Shown here piece after piece: positions 52,986-60,699 of a stretch of 64,000 nt of DNA. Under the pieces are notes generated by a model. That model had not been told where the DNA came from. It made no database searches and saw only the letters and a list, made by a program, of their open reading frames with translations. The position numbers were made by a program, and so were the translations under genes. This stretch comes from Lachnospiraceae bacterium P6B14 (lineage in GTDB: Bacteria > Bacillota > Clostridia > Lachnospirales > Lachnospiraceae). The stretch spans positions 116,247 through 180,246 of the forward strand of contig JHWZ01000007.1 of the NCBI GenBank assembly GCA_000687695.1, in the 5' to 3' direction. The first letter of the stretch is position 1. Every line of letters starts with the position of its first letter.

Positions 52986-53516
52986 TCAAGACCGATTTGC
53001 AGCATATGTCATAACAGCAGCAATGGTTTTCCCATCAATTATCTCACCACTGTTTATCATATTTATAACATCATCAATATGGTGTTTTTCAATATGTAAA
53101 AACTCATCTTCATCAGGATTTACTTCTGTTTTAGTTAATCCCTTTGCGAGGTAAATACTTGTTACTTCACTACTGTAAGCCGGTACCGGCGCGATATCAA
53201 ATAATAGAGTAATATCATCTGAGATATACCCGATCTCTTCCTCCATTTCCCGTTTGATAGTGGTCAGATGATTTTCTCCCGGCTCAGCCTTTCCTGCCGG
53301 TATCTCCAATAATTCTCTGTCAACACCCAGCCTGTACTGCCTGACAAGTATGCAGTTATCATCCTCATCGATCGGCAATACCGCCGCGCCTCCCGGATGC
53401 TTTAATAAATCCCATTTTGCAACCGAACCATCCGGTATTTCAACATCACAATCATAATAATCAAGCAGGTTTCCCTTGCACTTACATCGCTCGGATATTT
53501 TCTTATAATTGTTCAT
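52986..53516 (-). CDS. NUDIX hydrolase, ADP-ribose pyrophosphatase type
   Basis: 176 aa from the ATG at 53516. Longer starts would run into hairpin element C and encode sequence unlike the family. The Nudix box is GKAEPGENHLTTIKREMEEE followed by IGY, giving the GX5EX7REUXEEXGU pattern. LLEIPAGK before it and APVPAYSSEVTSIYLA after it match ADP-ribose pyrophosphatases (NudF-like). The ribosome site is weak (GGTGAT). Confidence 0.9.
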   Translation of the reverse strand: MNNYKKISERCKCKGNLLDYYDCDVEIPDGSVAKWDLLKHPGGAAVLPIDEDDNCILVRQYRLGVDRELLEIPAGKAEPGENHLTTIKREMEEEIGYISDDITLLFDIAPVPAYSSEVTSIYLAKGLTKTEVNPDEDEFLHIEKHHIDDVINMINSGEIIDGKTIAAVMTYAANRS

Positions 53517-53565
53517 TTTATCACCAAACAACAAATAATTGCACTTATTATTCGTAAGAGTTCTC

Positions 53566-53714
53566 GCAGCCATACGGAGTAGGCATCTGTATGATCCGTA
53601 GGACCTCGGGAAAACGCCGGTGCGTAGCGCTGGTATTTTCAGCGCATGCACCGCTGCGTTTTTCCATGGTGCAAACGGAGTCCGAAGGATCAACAGATGC
53701 TACGGTATGGCTGC
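53566..53714. repeat. long hairpin repeat, copy C
   Basis: 149 bp, equal in length to copy B. Paired blocks: GCAGCCATAC/GTATGGCTGC, GTAG/CTAC, GGAC/GTCC, GGGAAAACG/CGTTTTTCC, CGGTGC/GCACCG, GCGCTG/CAGCGC with an ATTTT-type loop. The bulge on the right strand is ATGGTGCAAACGGAGTCCG (53666-53684). Compared with B, most stem differences are compensated on the other arm. It lies 47 bp past the stop of the UPF0210 gene and 50 bp before the NUDIX ATG. Confidence 0.88.
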
Positions 53715-53761
53715 TGTGCCACATCAATAGTTCTGTATCTACGGTATACCTCGATAGCATT

Positions 53762-55126
53762 TTAGTTCTTAAAAGAATGTATCGGTGCAGGAATCTTACC
53801 TTTGCGTGAAATGAAATCATCGCATGAGAAGCCATTCACCGGCATGATCGGCGCGAGCCCCAATAACCCGCCAAACTCAACGGTATCGCCAACCTTCTTC
53901 CCCTGCGCCGGTATGATCCTGACCGCAGTTGTCTTCTGATTAACCATACCGATCGCCATCTCATCAGCAATAATACCGGAAATGGTTGTCGCCTTCGTAT
54001 CGCCCGGAATAGCGATCATATCAAGACCAACCGAGCATACACAGGTCATCGCCTCAAGCTTTTCTATAGTAAGCGCTCCGGCGTTTACGGCATCGATCAT
54101 TCCCTGATCCTCACTGACCGGAATAAACGCGCCGCTCAGGCCGCCGACTGCAGTCGAAGCCATAACGCCACCCTTTTTCACCTGATCGTTCAGCATGGCA
54201 AGTGCTGCAGTAGTACCGGGTGCTCCCGCATGCTCCAGTCCCAATGACTGGAAAATCTCAGCGATGGAATCACCGATCGCAGGCGTAGGAGCCAACGAAA
54301 GATCAACTATACCAAACGGAACTCCTAGACGCTTTGATGCCTCGTTTGCCACTAGCTGCCCAACGCGCGTTATCTTAAACGCGGTCTTTTTGATAGTCTC
54401 ACAGACAACCTCAAAAGGTTCACCCTTCACATGGTCTAGAGCCTTTTTAACTACACCCGGTCCGCTGACACCGACGTTAATAACCGCATCCCCCTCAGTT
54501 ACGCCGTGGAAAGCACCGGCCATAAACGGGTTGTCATCAGGTGCGTTACAGAAAACTACGAGCTTTGCACATCCGATAGAATCTCTGTCCGCGGTTCTCT
54601 TTGCGGTATCAAGAATAACATCACCCATAAGTCTGACCGCGTCCATATCAATACCGGTTTTAGTCGAACCAAGATTAATAGAACTGCATACAAACTCAGT
54701 CTCCGACAAAGCCTGTGGGATCGACTCGATCAGAAGTCTGTCGGCTGTTGTCATCTTCTTTGAAACAAGCGCAGAATAACCACCAAGGAAGTTAACTCCT
54801 ACAGTATTTGCCGCATTATCCAAAGCCTTAGCGATCTTCACAAAATCCTCGCTTGATTTGCAGGCAGAGCCACCGATCAAAGCGATCGGCGTAACCGATA
54901 TTCTTTTATTAACAATCGGTATACCGAACTCTCCCCCGATCTCATCGCCGGTCTTTACCAAGTCCTTCGCCATAGAAGTAATCTTCTGATAAACATTATC
55001 GCAAAGCTTGTCAAGATCACTGTCAATACAATCAAGCAGACTGATTCCCATCGTAATGGTTCTCACATCGAGATTCTGCTTATCTATCATTTTATTAGTC
55101 TCAAGGACTTCTTTCATGTTGATCAT
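53762..55126 (-). CDS. UPF0210 (PFL) family protein
   Basis: 454 aa, member of the conserved UPF0210 family related to the pyruvate-formate-lyase fold. The opening [19 protein letters not shown] and the internal [19 protein letters not shown] are characteristic. Biochemical role unknown. The ACT-domain gene lies 23 bp upstream; this pair recurs across Firmicutes and archaea, suggesting that the ACT protein senses a ligand for it. AGGAG precedes the ATG. Confidence 0.9.
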   Translation of the reverse strand: MINMKEVLETNKMIDKQNLDVRTITMGISLLDCIDSDLDKLCDNVYQKITSMAKDLVKTGDEIGGEFGIPIVNKRISVTPIALIGGSACKSSEDFVKIAKALDNAANTVGVNFLGGYSALVSKKMTTADRLLIESIPQALSETEFVCSSINLGSTKTGIDMDAVRLMGDVILDTAKRTADRDSIGCAKLVVFCNAPDDNPFMAGAFHGVTEGDAVINVGVSGPGVVKKALDHVKGEPFEVVCETIKKTAFKITRVGQLVANEASKRLGVPFGIVDLSLAPTPAIGDSIAEIFQSLGLEHAGAPGTTAALAMLNDQVKKGGVMASTAVGGLSGAFIPVSEDQGMIDAVNAGALTIEKLEAMTCVCSVGLDMIAIPGDTKATTISGIIADEMAIGMVNQKTTAVRIIPAQGKKVGDTVEFGGLLGLAPIMPVNGFSCDDFISRKGKIPAPIHSFKN

Positions 55127-55149
55127 AACTAATATCTCCTAAACTATAT

Positions 55150-55422
55150 TCAGATTCTGTGCATCGAGTCAAAAATCTCTTCTCTTTGAATACGAACCGT
55201 ACATCCGATCTCGTCACCCAAAGACTCAACACCATTGGAAATATTCTGATAGTCATTATCAAAAGCCGTAACATCAACTATCATCATCATGTTAAAAAAT
55301 CCCCCGACGATCGTCTGTGAGATGTCAAGAATATTGATATTCTTCTCTGCCAAATAGGTACAAACCTTCGCTATGATACCTACACTATCCTTTCCTACCA
55401 CGGTAATAACTGCTCTTTTCAT
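55150..55422 (-). CDS. ACT domain protein (UPF0237)
   Basis: 90 aa, a single ACT domain (RAVITVVGKDSVGIIAKVCTYL, NINILDISQTIVGGFFNMMM). Small stand-alone ACT proteins bind amino acids or similar ligands and regulate partners. AGGAGGAG precedes the ATG. It lies just upstream of the UPF0210 gene, the usual arrangement. Confidence 0.93.
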   Translation of the reverse strand: MKRAVITVVGKDSVGIIAKVCTYLAEKNINILDISQTIVGGFFNMMMIVDVTAFDNDYQNISNGVESLGDEIGCTVRIQREEIFDSMHRI

Positions 55423-55446
55423 GTCTCTTTCTCCTCCTATGATTCA

Positions 55447-56241
55447 TCAAACGGCAACCGGTGCCGTAGGTATTCTTCTGTCAGCGACAACAAGATGTGT
55501 GCCGCACTCCCGCCAGCTTTCACACGACTCCATTTCGTATGAAACAGTGTTAAAAGCAAGCTCAGGGAAATTGTTCTGCTCACTCAGATGACCGAGAATA
55601 ACAGTCTTTAATCCCTTGTGAACAATCTCCTTTATCAGCCTCGCCGAAGCATCATTTGACAGGTGCCCCCTATCTCCCAGTATTCGCATTTTTAATGCAT
55701 AAGGATAAGGTCCGACCTGCAAAAGATTAATGTCATGATTGGCCTCTAAAAGAACCACGTCACAATCACCGAGATTCTCTATAATACTATCATCATACAT
55801 CCCCATATCAGTTGCCACACCAACCTTGGCGGAGTCTTTTTGAAGTGTATAGCATACGGGATCGGCAGCGTCATGTGATATGGAAAAAGAATGTATCACA
55901 TAATCCGAAACCATGAAATCCTGTCCGGATCTGATGCTGTGAAAAAGCTCGGGAGAGATGTTATTCATATTGCATTTTTCCCATATCTTTTCGATAGTAT
56001 CAGCTGTAGCATACACCGGTAATGGATGCTTTCTGAGTAGTGCCGCAAGTCCTGCTATATGGTCACTGTGTTCATGTGTGACAAGTACCCCTTCTAAACG
56101 CTCGAGAGAGAGACCCTGTGCATCGAGTCCCTCTCTCACCTTTTTTAAGCTGGTTCCGACGTCCACTAAAAAGCCACGTTCGTCGTCGCCCGCGTATATA
56201 CAATTTCCGCTACTGCCGCTCGCTATCGAATAGAGCTGCAT
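55447..56241 (-). CDS. YycJ/WalJ-like metallo-beta-lactamase-fold hydrolase
   Basis: 264 aa from the ATG at 56241, chosen for GGAGG 7 bases upstream and the family start MQLYSIASGSSGNCIYAG. Longer starts fall in palindrome D. The metal site VTHEHSDHIAGL and later ATDMG and GHLSEQNN are as in the YycJ/WalJ group, proposed 5'-3' DNA exonucleases or related nucleases. The gene is outside any walRK operon here. Substrate unproven. Confidence 0.9.
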   Translation of the reverse strand: MQLYSIASGSSGNCIYAGDDERGFLVDVGTSLKKVREGLDAQGLSLERLEGVLVTHEHSDHIAGLAALLRKHPLPVYATADTIEKIWEKCNMNNISPELFHSIRSGQDFMVSDYVIHSFSISHDAADPVCYTLQKDSAKVGVATDMGMYDDSIIENLGDCDVVLLEANHDINLLQVGPYPYALKMRILGDRGHLSNDASARLIKEIVHKGLKTVILGHLSEQNNFPELAFNTVSYEMESCESWRECGTHLVVADRRIPTAPVAV

Positions 56242-56263
56242 CTTCGCGCCTCCCCCTACATCA

Positions 56264-56393
56264 AGCATGAGGCCAACGGCCACAGACTCGGATTCCTTCG
56301 GAATCCTCGTTGTCCGTTGGACTCTGCTGTCCACGTATGCGTGCATTCGCATGTAAACATGCAATGCACGCATACCATGGCCAGCCTCATGCT
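56264..56393. repeat. palindromic element D, three-way-junction shape
   Basis: Outer stem AGCATGAGG (56264-56272) / CCTCATGCT (56385-56393) encloses two hairpins. The first is CCAACGG / CCGTTGG (56273-56320) with GGATTCC / GGAATCC inside. The second is a long stem GTATGCGTGCATT / AATGCACGCATAC (56335-56375) topped by GCATGT / ACATGC. It begins 8 bp past the stop of the GGDEF gene, the same placement as copies A-C, but the fold and sequence differ. Confidence 0.8.
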
Positions 56394-56400
56394 CTATCGC

Positions 56401-58167
56401 TCACATTTTATTTACAACCTCAGGATTATCAATAGTGATCCTGTTTCGACCATTCTGCTTGGAATAATACATCGCCCAATCGGCACGTGTCATAAGATCC
56501 ATCGGGTTCTCGCAGGTTTCAGGGAAGCTGGACAAACCGGCTGACGCTGTAACCTGGAACACTCTGTCAGCGAAACGTATAGGCGTCTCTCTGATCTGCT
56601 CGTGAACCTGCTGTGTGATCTCATAGACCTGCTTAACAGTCTTGCCGAGGAACGCGATGACAAACTCCTCACCACCGTAACGTCCGGCAATACCGCCGTT
56701 TCTGATCGCTGCGATATTCAAAAGCCTTGATACATGCTTGATCGCCTCGTCACCACACTGATGTCCGTAAGTATCATTGACCATTTTAAACTTGTCGATA
56801 TCGAAAAGTGCCATGGTAACGCTAATCTTTTTCTGCATTGCTTCATTCAGATAAGCATTCATGATCTCGTTCAGATAACCACGGTTATAAATACGTGTCA
56901 GGCCATCACGGATAGCCATATCATTCATCTGCTCATAAAGCATCGCATTTGATACACCAAGGCTTATCTGACCTGCGATATTCTGATAGAATGCCGCACC
57001 ATCCATGAACACATTTATCTTATTCTTCATGACGACGAGCGTTCCGTAACGAGCCTCTTCTTTACCAATGATAGGCAGGCAGATAACCGACGGCATATCA
57101 TATCTGTCATCCAGATACTGGAAGAACTTCACGCTCTCAGTCGAAGTGTTCTGCATATAAAGCTTGGACATTACGAGCATTTCCTTGAGGTCAGTCTCAA
57201 ATACCGATCTCTTTATCTGCTCGGCAAACTCGTCACCCATATTGGTAGCGATCGCCAAAAATCTTCCCTTCGGCTCTTCGCCAGGAATCTGGATCGTATT
57301 GTCAGGCTCGAGGATAATGATGACCGCATCCATATCGAGTCTGATCTGAAGGATATCAACGATCTTTCTCATCAAAGGCTCCTTATCCTTTGACGAAGCA
57401 ATCGCGGATGAAACCTCGTTCTGCACACTCATCTCATCGTGTGAGCGGTTGATCTTTTTATTCGCAGCCTGGAGCTGAATCTTCTGCGCTCCAAGTACAT
57501 CGTTAACCTTTTTGATACGATCCTGATGCTCCTTCAGCTCCTCATTTACGTCATTCAAGGACTCGAGTGACCTCTGTTGTGCCATGATCTGTTTGAAAAA
57601 CTCATCGTATATCTTCGCCAGAGCTTCTCCGATGATGATAGGAATGATAACCAGCACCATCGTTATCGCAACCTCACGGAGCATTCCGAGAAGTCCGTTC
57701 GGGAGTTTGTTAATAACCATACGAACTCCCAAAGACATGATCACATACAACACAAGGAATGTCAGGTAATATGAAACCCTCTTCATGTTGTCATCATACG
57801 GAACAAATACAAACGTCTCGATGGAAAACAGTACAAGCAGTGCAAAGAATACCGGAGCGATATCAAAGTCTTTCCAAAAATAGTAAGCAACCGTAGCACA
57901 AGCAACCCTGAAAAGCTGGTACACGAAGCAGAACTTGTAATGCTTCTGAACTCGCTCAGGATCCTTCATACCGATATGCTCTGTTACGATCATCGCAACA
58001 GCCACTCCGAGAATCACTACAAATTCCCAAACCTGCATTTTTTCTCCATGCGACTCAAGAGAGATCGCCATGCATGCGATGTCATAAAAAATCAACGCCA
58101 CATACAAGCATACATGGAACTTGTAGATAAATCTGTTTTTGTAGATCGATGACATGATCTTCAGCAT
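56401..58167 (-). CDS. membrane-bound diguanylate cyclase with GAF-like domain
   Basis: 588 aa from the ATG at 58167 (AGGTGG 8 bases upstream); a GTG four codons earlier is less well placed. Five to six membrane helices (about 15-190) are followed by a coiled coil (about 195-245) and a GAF-like domain (about 250-415, PSVICLPIIGKEEARYGTLVV). The GGDEF domain has the active site RYGGEEF near 496-502 and FDIDKFKMVNDTYGH. The RxxD inhibitory site five residues before GGEEF is absent, so product feedback there is unlikely. It follows the FtsA-like gene by 48 bp. Confidence 0.93.
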   Translation of the reverse strand: MLKIMSSIYKNRFIYKFHVCLYVALIFYDIACMAISLESHGEKMQVWEFVVILGVAVAMIVTEHIGMKDPERVQKHYKFCFVYQLFRVACATVAYYFWKDFDIAPVFFALLVLFSIETFVFVPYDDNMKRVSYYLTFLVLYVIMSLGVRMVINKLPNGLLGMLREVAITMVLVIIPIIIGEALAKIYDEFFKQIMAQQRSLESLNDVNEELKEHQDRIKKVNDVLGAQKIQLQAANKKINRSHDEMSVQNEVSSAIASSKDKEPLMRKIVDILQIRLDMDAVIIILEPDNTIQIPGEEPKGRFLAIATNMGDEFAEQIKRSVFETDLKEMLVMSKLYMQNTSTESVKFFQYLDDRYDMPSVICLPIIGKEEARYGTLVVMKNKINVFMDGAAFYQNIAGQISLGVSNAMLYEQMNDMAIRDGLTRIYNRGYLNEIMNAYLNEAMQKKISVTMALFDIDKFKMVNDTYGHQCGDEAIKHVSRLLNIAAIRNGGIAGRYGGEEFVIAFLGKTVKQVYEITQQVHEQIRETPIRFADRVFQVTASAGLSSFPETCENPMDLMTRADWAMYYSKQNGRNRITIDNPEVVNKM

Positions 58168-58215
58168 ATGGTTTTCCACCTTTCGCTTTGATTACTTTTG
58201 AAAAAATACCCCTAA

Positions 58216-60561
58216 CTATTTTTGCCAGTATATCTCGACCGAATCTCCCTCTCTGAGAGAATCCGTAAAGTTCTTATCAACGCCATTGATTCTCGTTATC
58301 AGGCGCTTTCCTCCTACCTTTGACATATCGAAAGGATAAACATCAAATACATCTACAAAAATAGCCCCTTTCGACTTCGCAGGTATCGTGATCTCCTCTC
58401 CGTTTACCGTCACATGTGTGGGCTTGCCAAGTGGCTTCGGCGGTTCAACTGCAGGCTTGATACCATCTATGCGATCAAGTATCTCCTGATCAGCAGCCTG
58501 CGCCGTGGTCATCGGCTCTGCGCTGTAGCCTACCATACGATCACTCAGTCCCGGAATGATCTTCCCTCCCTGTCCGAGCTTCGGAGTATCAAACGGCACA
58601 TCCTCCATCCAGTCAGGAAGCGGCTTCAGCGGCTGAAGAAGCGGATCCTCCGCCATTGCCTCCTCCAGGGATGTGTGTTTCTTCGGACCGTCATCATATG
58701 TTTTTACAGGCTCATCCTTTTTCTCTGATTTCTTTGCCTGCTTTTTATTTTTATGCTGAGACTGCTTAGATGCAGACTTTTCCTCGGTGGTAGCATTTGC
58801 ATATGAGTTTTTAGCTTCACCTATCTCATCAACAACATCAGCATCCATCACTCTGGCGTTCAGCCCGGCTTCACGTCCGTTCAGAAGCACCTTATCAACT
58901 TTGTCCAATCCTGCGAACTCAAGCAGATAGCTGACAGTGTGAAAATCATACACCTGAATATCATCATTATCCCTGACCTCATAGGTCGGATTTTCAGGAA
59001 CGCCGTTTACCTCAACTCTCTTCGGACAGATGATATCGCGTCCGAAAAGCTTCACTGTGATCTCCTCACGACACTCCGCTATCTGAGAAAGCAAGATCGA
59101 CCCTTTTTCACCCTTTGTCGACGGACGAAGCTGAATCTCATCGTTTTCAAATACTGGATCATTTAAGCTGACCTCTTTACGGTTCTTTCGAACCATAACA
59201 ACCTCTCCGCTCTCTCCTTTTACCTCACGCTTTTCACCGTTAACGGTATAGTAAAGCGAATCACCCTTTACGGGGAAAAGGTTTTCTTTCTTGAATCCCG
59301 ATGTAAGGCAAGCATCGAGAACCGTTACTTTTCCGTTATCATACAGCTTAACAGGCTGATCATTTACCGTAACATGAATAAAATTGTTGCTCTGCTCATA
59401 CGCACTGAGACAAATACCTATCGGTGTGACCATCATGGAATCCTTGCGACTCTCCTCACCCGGAAAATCGATATTGGTAAGGACATCAGCGCCACGCACT
59501 GCCACACGCTCTTCAGGAAGTCCAAGATGTTTTGCAAGCTTCTCGGTAAATCCCTCCTGAAGGCCACCGCCTCCAACGATAAATACCGCAGACACACTCT
59601 TACCACCGTTCAACTCAACGATCTTGTCCGCGATCTTTTTCGTGATGTAGGTTACGGCACCGTCAGTGATGGCGAGCACATCCTCACGAGTGGCTCTCAT
59701 CTGGTCACCGAATATATTTTTGAATGTTGCTATTTTTCTCTTTGCGGTTTTTCTCTTTATGCTCTCTGCAGTCTCAAAGTCAGTCAGATACTCTCTTGCG
59801 ATCGCCTCTGAGAGCTCGTCGCCCGCGAGCGGGATCATGCCGTACGCAATGATGCTTCCATCCTTCACGATCGAAAGATCCGATGTTCCGGCTCCGACAT
59901 CAACAAGTGCGATGTTCAAAAGGCGGAACTTCTCCGGAATGGCAACATTGATCGCTGCGATAGGCTCGAGTGTCAGACTCGCCACATGCAGTCCCGCACT
60001 CTCGACAGCTGCATAGAGGCCCTCGACAACCTCATCCGGCAAAAATGTCGCGATCAGGTCCATCGCTACGCTCTTCGCAGGATGCTGCTCGAGCATATCC
60101 ATCTGATATCCGTTCAAATAATACCTGGCAGGTGAATAGCCTACACAGAAAAACTTTTTATCCTTATGATCAACATCCTCGCGGATCTCTTCATATGCTT
60201 TCTCAACACCGGTCATCTCCATGGAGTGAAGATGCTCTTCAGTAACCTTGGTCTCTTCAGGGAACTCAAGCTCAACATGAACCTCTCTGGTCTTGAGAAC
60301 ACGACCGGCTGCAGCTATGCTGACCTCTGAAAGAGTCTGATTAAGTTTTTTCTCGAGAGCCGTCTTTACCTCAACAATCGTTCTCGACACTGTACCGATG
60401 TCATGGATCTGGCCATCGATCACGGCTCTGGTCGTATGCTCTACGGACTCCTGAGCTACAACAACAAAACGGTCCACGCCAACTCTGTAGCCGACTGTCC
60501 CGACGATGCTCCTCGTACCGATATCAAGTCCGAATACATATCCTTCATAATTGCTATCCAC
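58216..60561 (-). CDS. FtsA-like cell division/actin-fold ATPase with long C-terminal extension
   Basis: 781 aa from a GTG at 60561 (AGGAG 7 bases upstream). Residues about 1-390 are an FtsA/PilM-type actin fold with an SHS2-like insert. Phosphate 1 is VFGLDIGTRSIVGTV, phosphate 2 is IALVDVGAGTSDLSIV and the adenosine motif is VFIVGGGGLQEGF. The remaining 390 residues contain ubiquitin-like beta units, a Lys/Gln-rich linker (SASKQSQHKNKKQAKKSEK) and a final SLREGDSVEIYW. True FtsA is about 420 aa and lies beside ftsZ; this long version without ftsZ is a clostridial group of unknown role. No membrane helix seen. Confidence 0.85.
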   Translation of the reverse strand: MDSNYEGYVFGLDIGTRSIVGTVGYRVGVDRFVVVAQESVEHTTRAVIDGQIHDIGTVSRTIVEVKTALEKKLNQTLSEVSIAAAGRVLKTREVHVELEFPEETKVTEEHLHSMEMTGVEKAYEEIREDVDHKDKKFFCVGYSPARYYLNGYQMDMLEQHPAKSVAMDLIATFLPDEVVEGLYAAVESAGLHVASLTLEPIAAINVAIPEKFRLLNIALVDVGAGTSDLSIVKDGSIIAYGMIPLAGDELSEAIAREYLTDFETAESIKRKTAKRKIATFKNIFGDQMRATREDVLAITDGAVTYITKKIADKIVELNGGKSVSAVFIVGGGGLQEGFTEKLAKHLGLPEERVAVRGADVLTNIDFPGEESRKDSMMVTPIGICLSAYEQSNNFIHVTVNDQPVKLYDNGKVTVLDACLTSGFKKENLFPVKGDSLYYTVNGEKREVKGESGEVVMVRKNRKEVSLNDPVFENDEIQLRPSTKGEKGSILLSQIAECREEITVKLFGRDIICPKRVEVNGVPENPTYEVRDNDDIQVYDFHTVSYLLEFAGLDKVDKVLLNGREAGLNARVMDADVVDEIGEAKNSYANATTEEKSASKQSQHKNKKQAKKSEKKDEPVKTYDDGPKKHTSLEEAMAEDPLLQPLKPLPDWMEDVPFDTPKLGQGGKIIPGLSDRMVGYSAEPMTTAQAADQEILDRIDGIKPAVEPPKPLGKPTHVTVNGEEITIPAKSKGAIFVDVFDVYPFDMSKVGGKRLITRINGVDKNFTDSLREGDSVEIYWQK

Positions 60562-60593
60562 TTGTCTTCTCCTAGTGCACACACATTTTGTTA

Positions 60594-60622
60594 ATTATAT
60601 CACATACTCACTCGTAATACAA
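60594..60622 (-). promoter_or_regulatory. promoter of the FtsA-like gene operon
   Basis: Minus strand TTGTAT (60617-60622), 17-bp spacer, perfect TATAAT (60594-60599), about 30 bp before the GTG. Confidence 0.7.
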
Positions 60623-60699
60623 AGAAAAAATGACATTTTCGTAAAATTTCGTAACTATATCATAAGAAAGTAAACTTTTCTACGCCGGTGGAATGCATC

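Noticed and set aside
53517..53693. N-terminal extension of the NUDIX protein
   Set aside because: It is encoded by hairpin element C, has no family similarity, and an internal ATG at 53516 fits the family start.
56242..56373. 44-residue N-terminal extension of the MBL hydrolase
   Set aside because: It reads through palindrome D; the ATG at 56241 has a strong ribosome site and the conserved family start.
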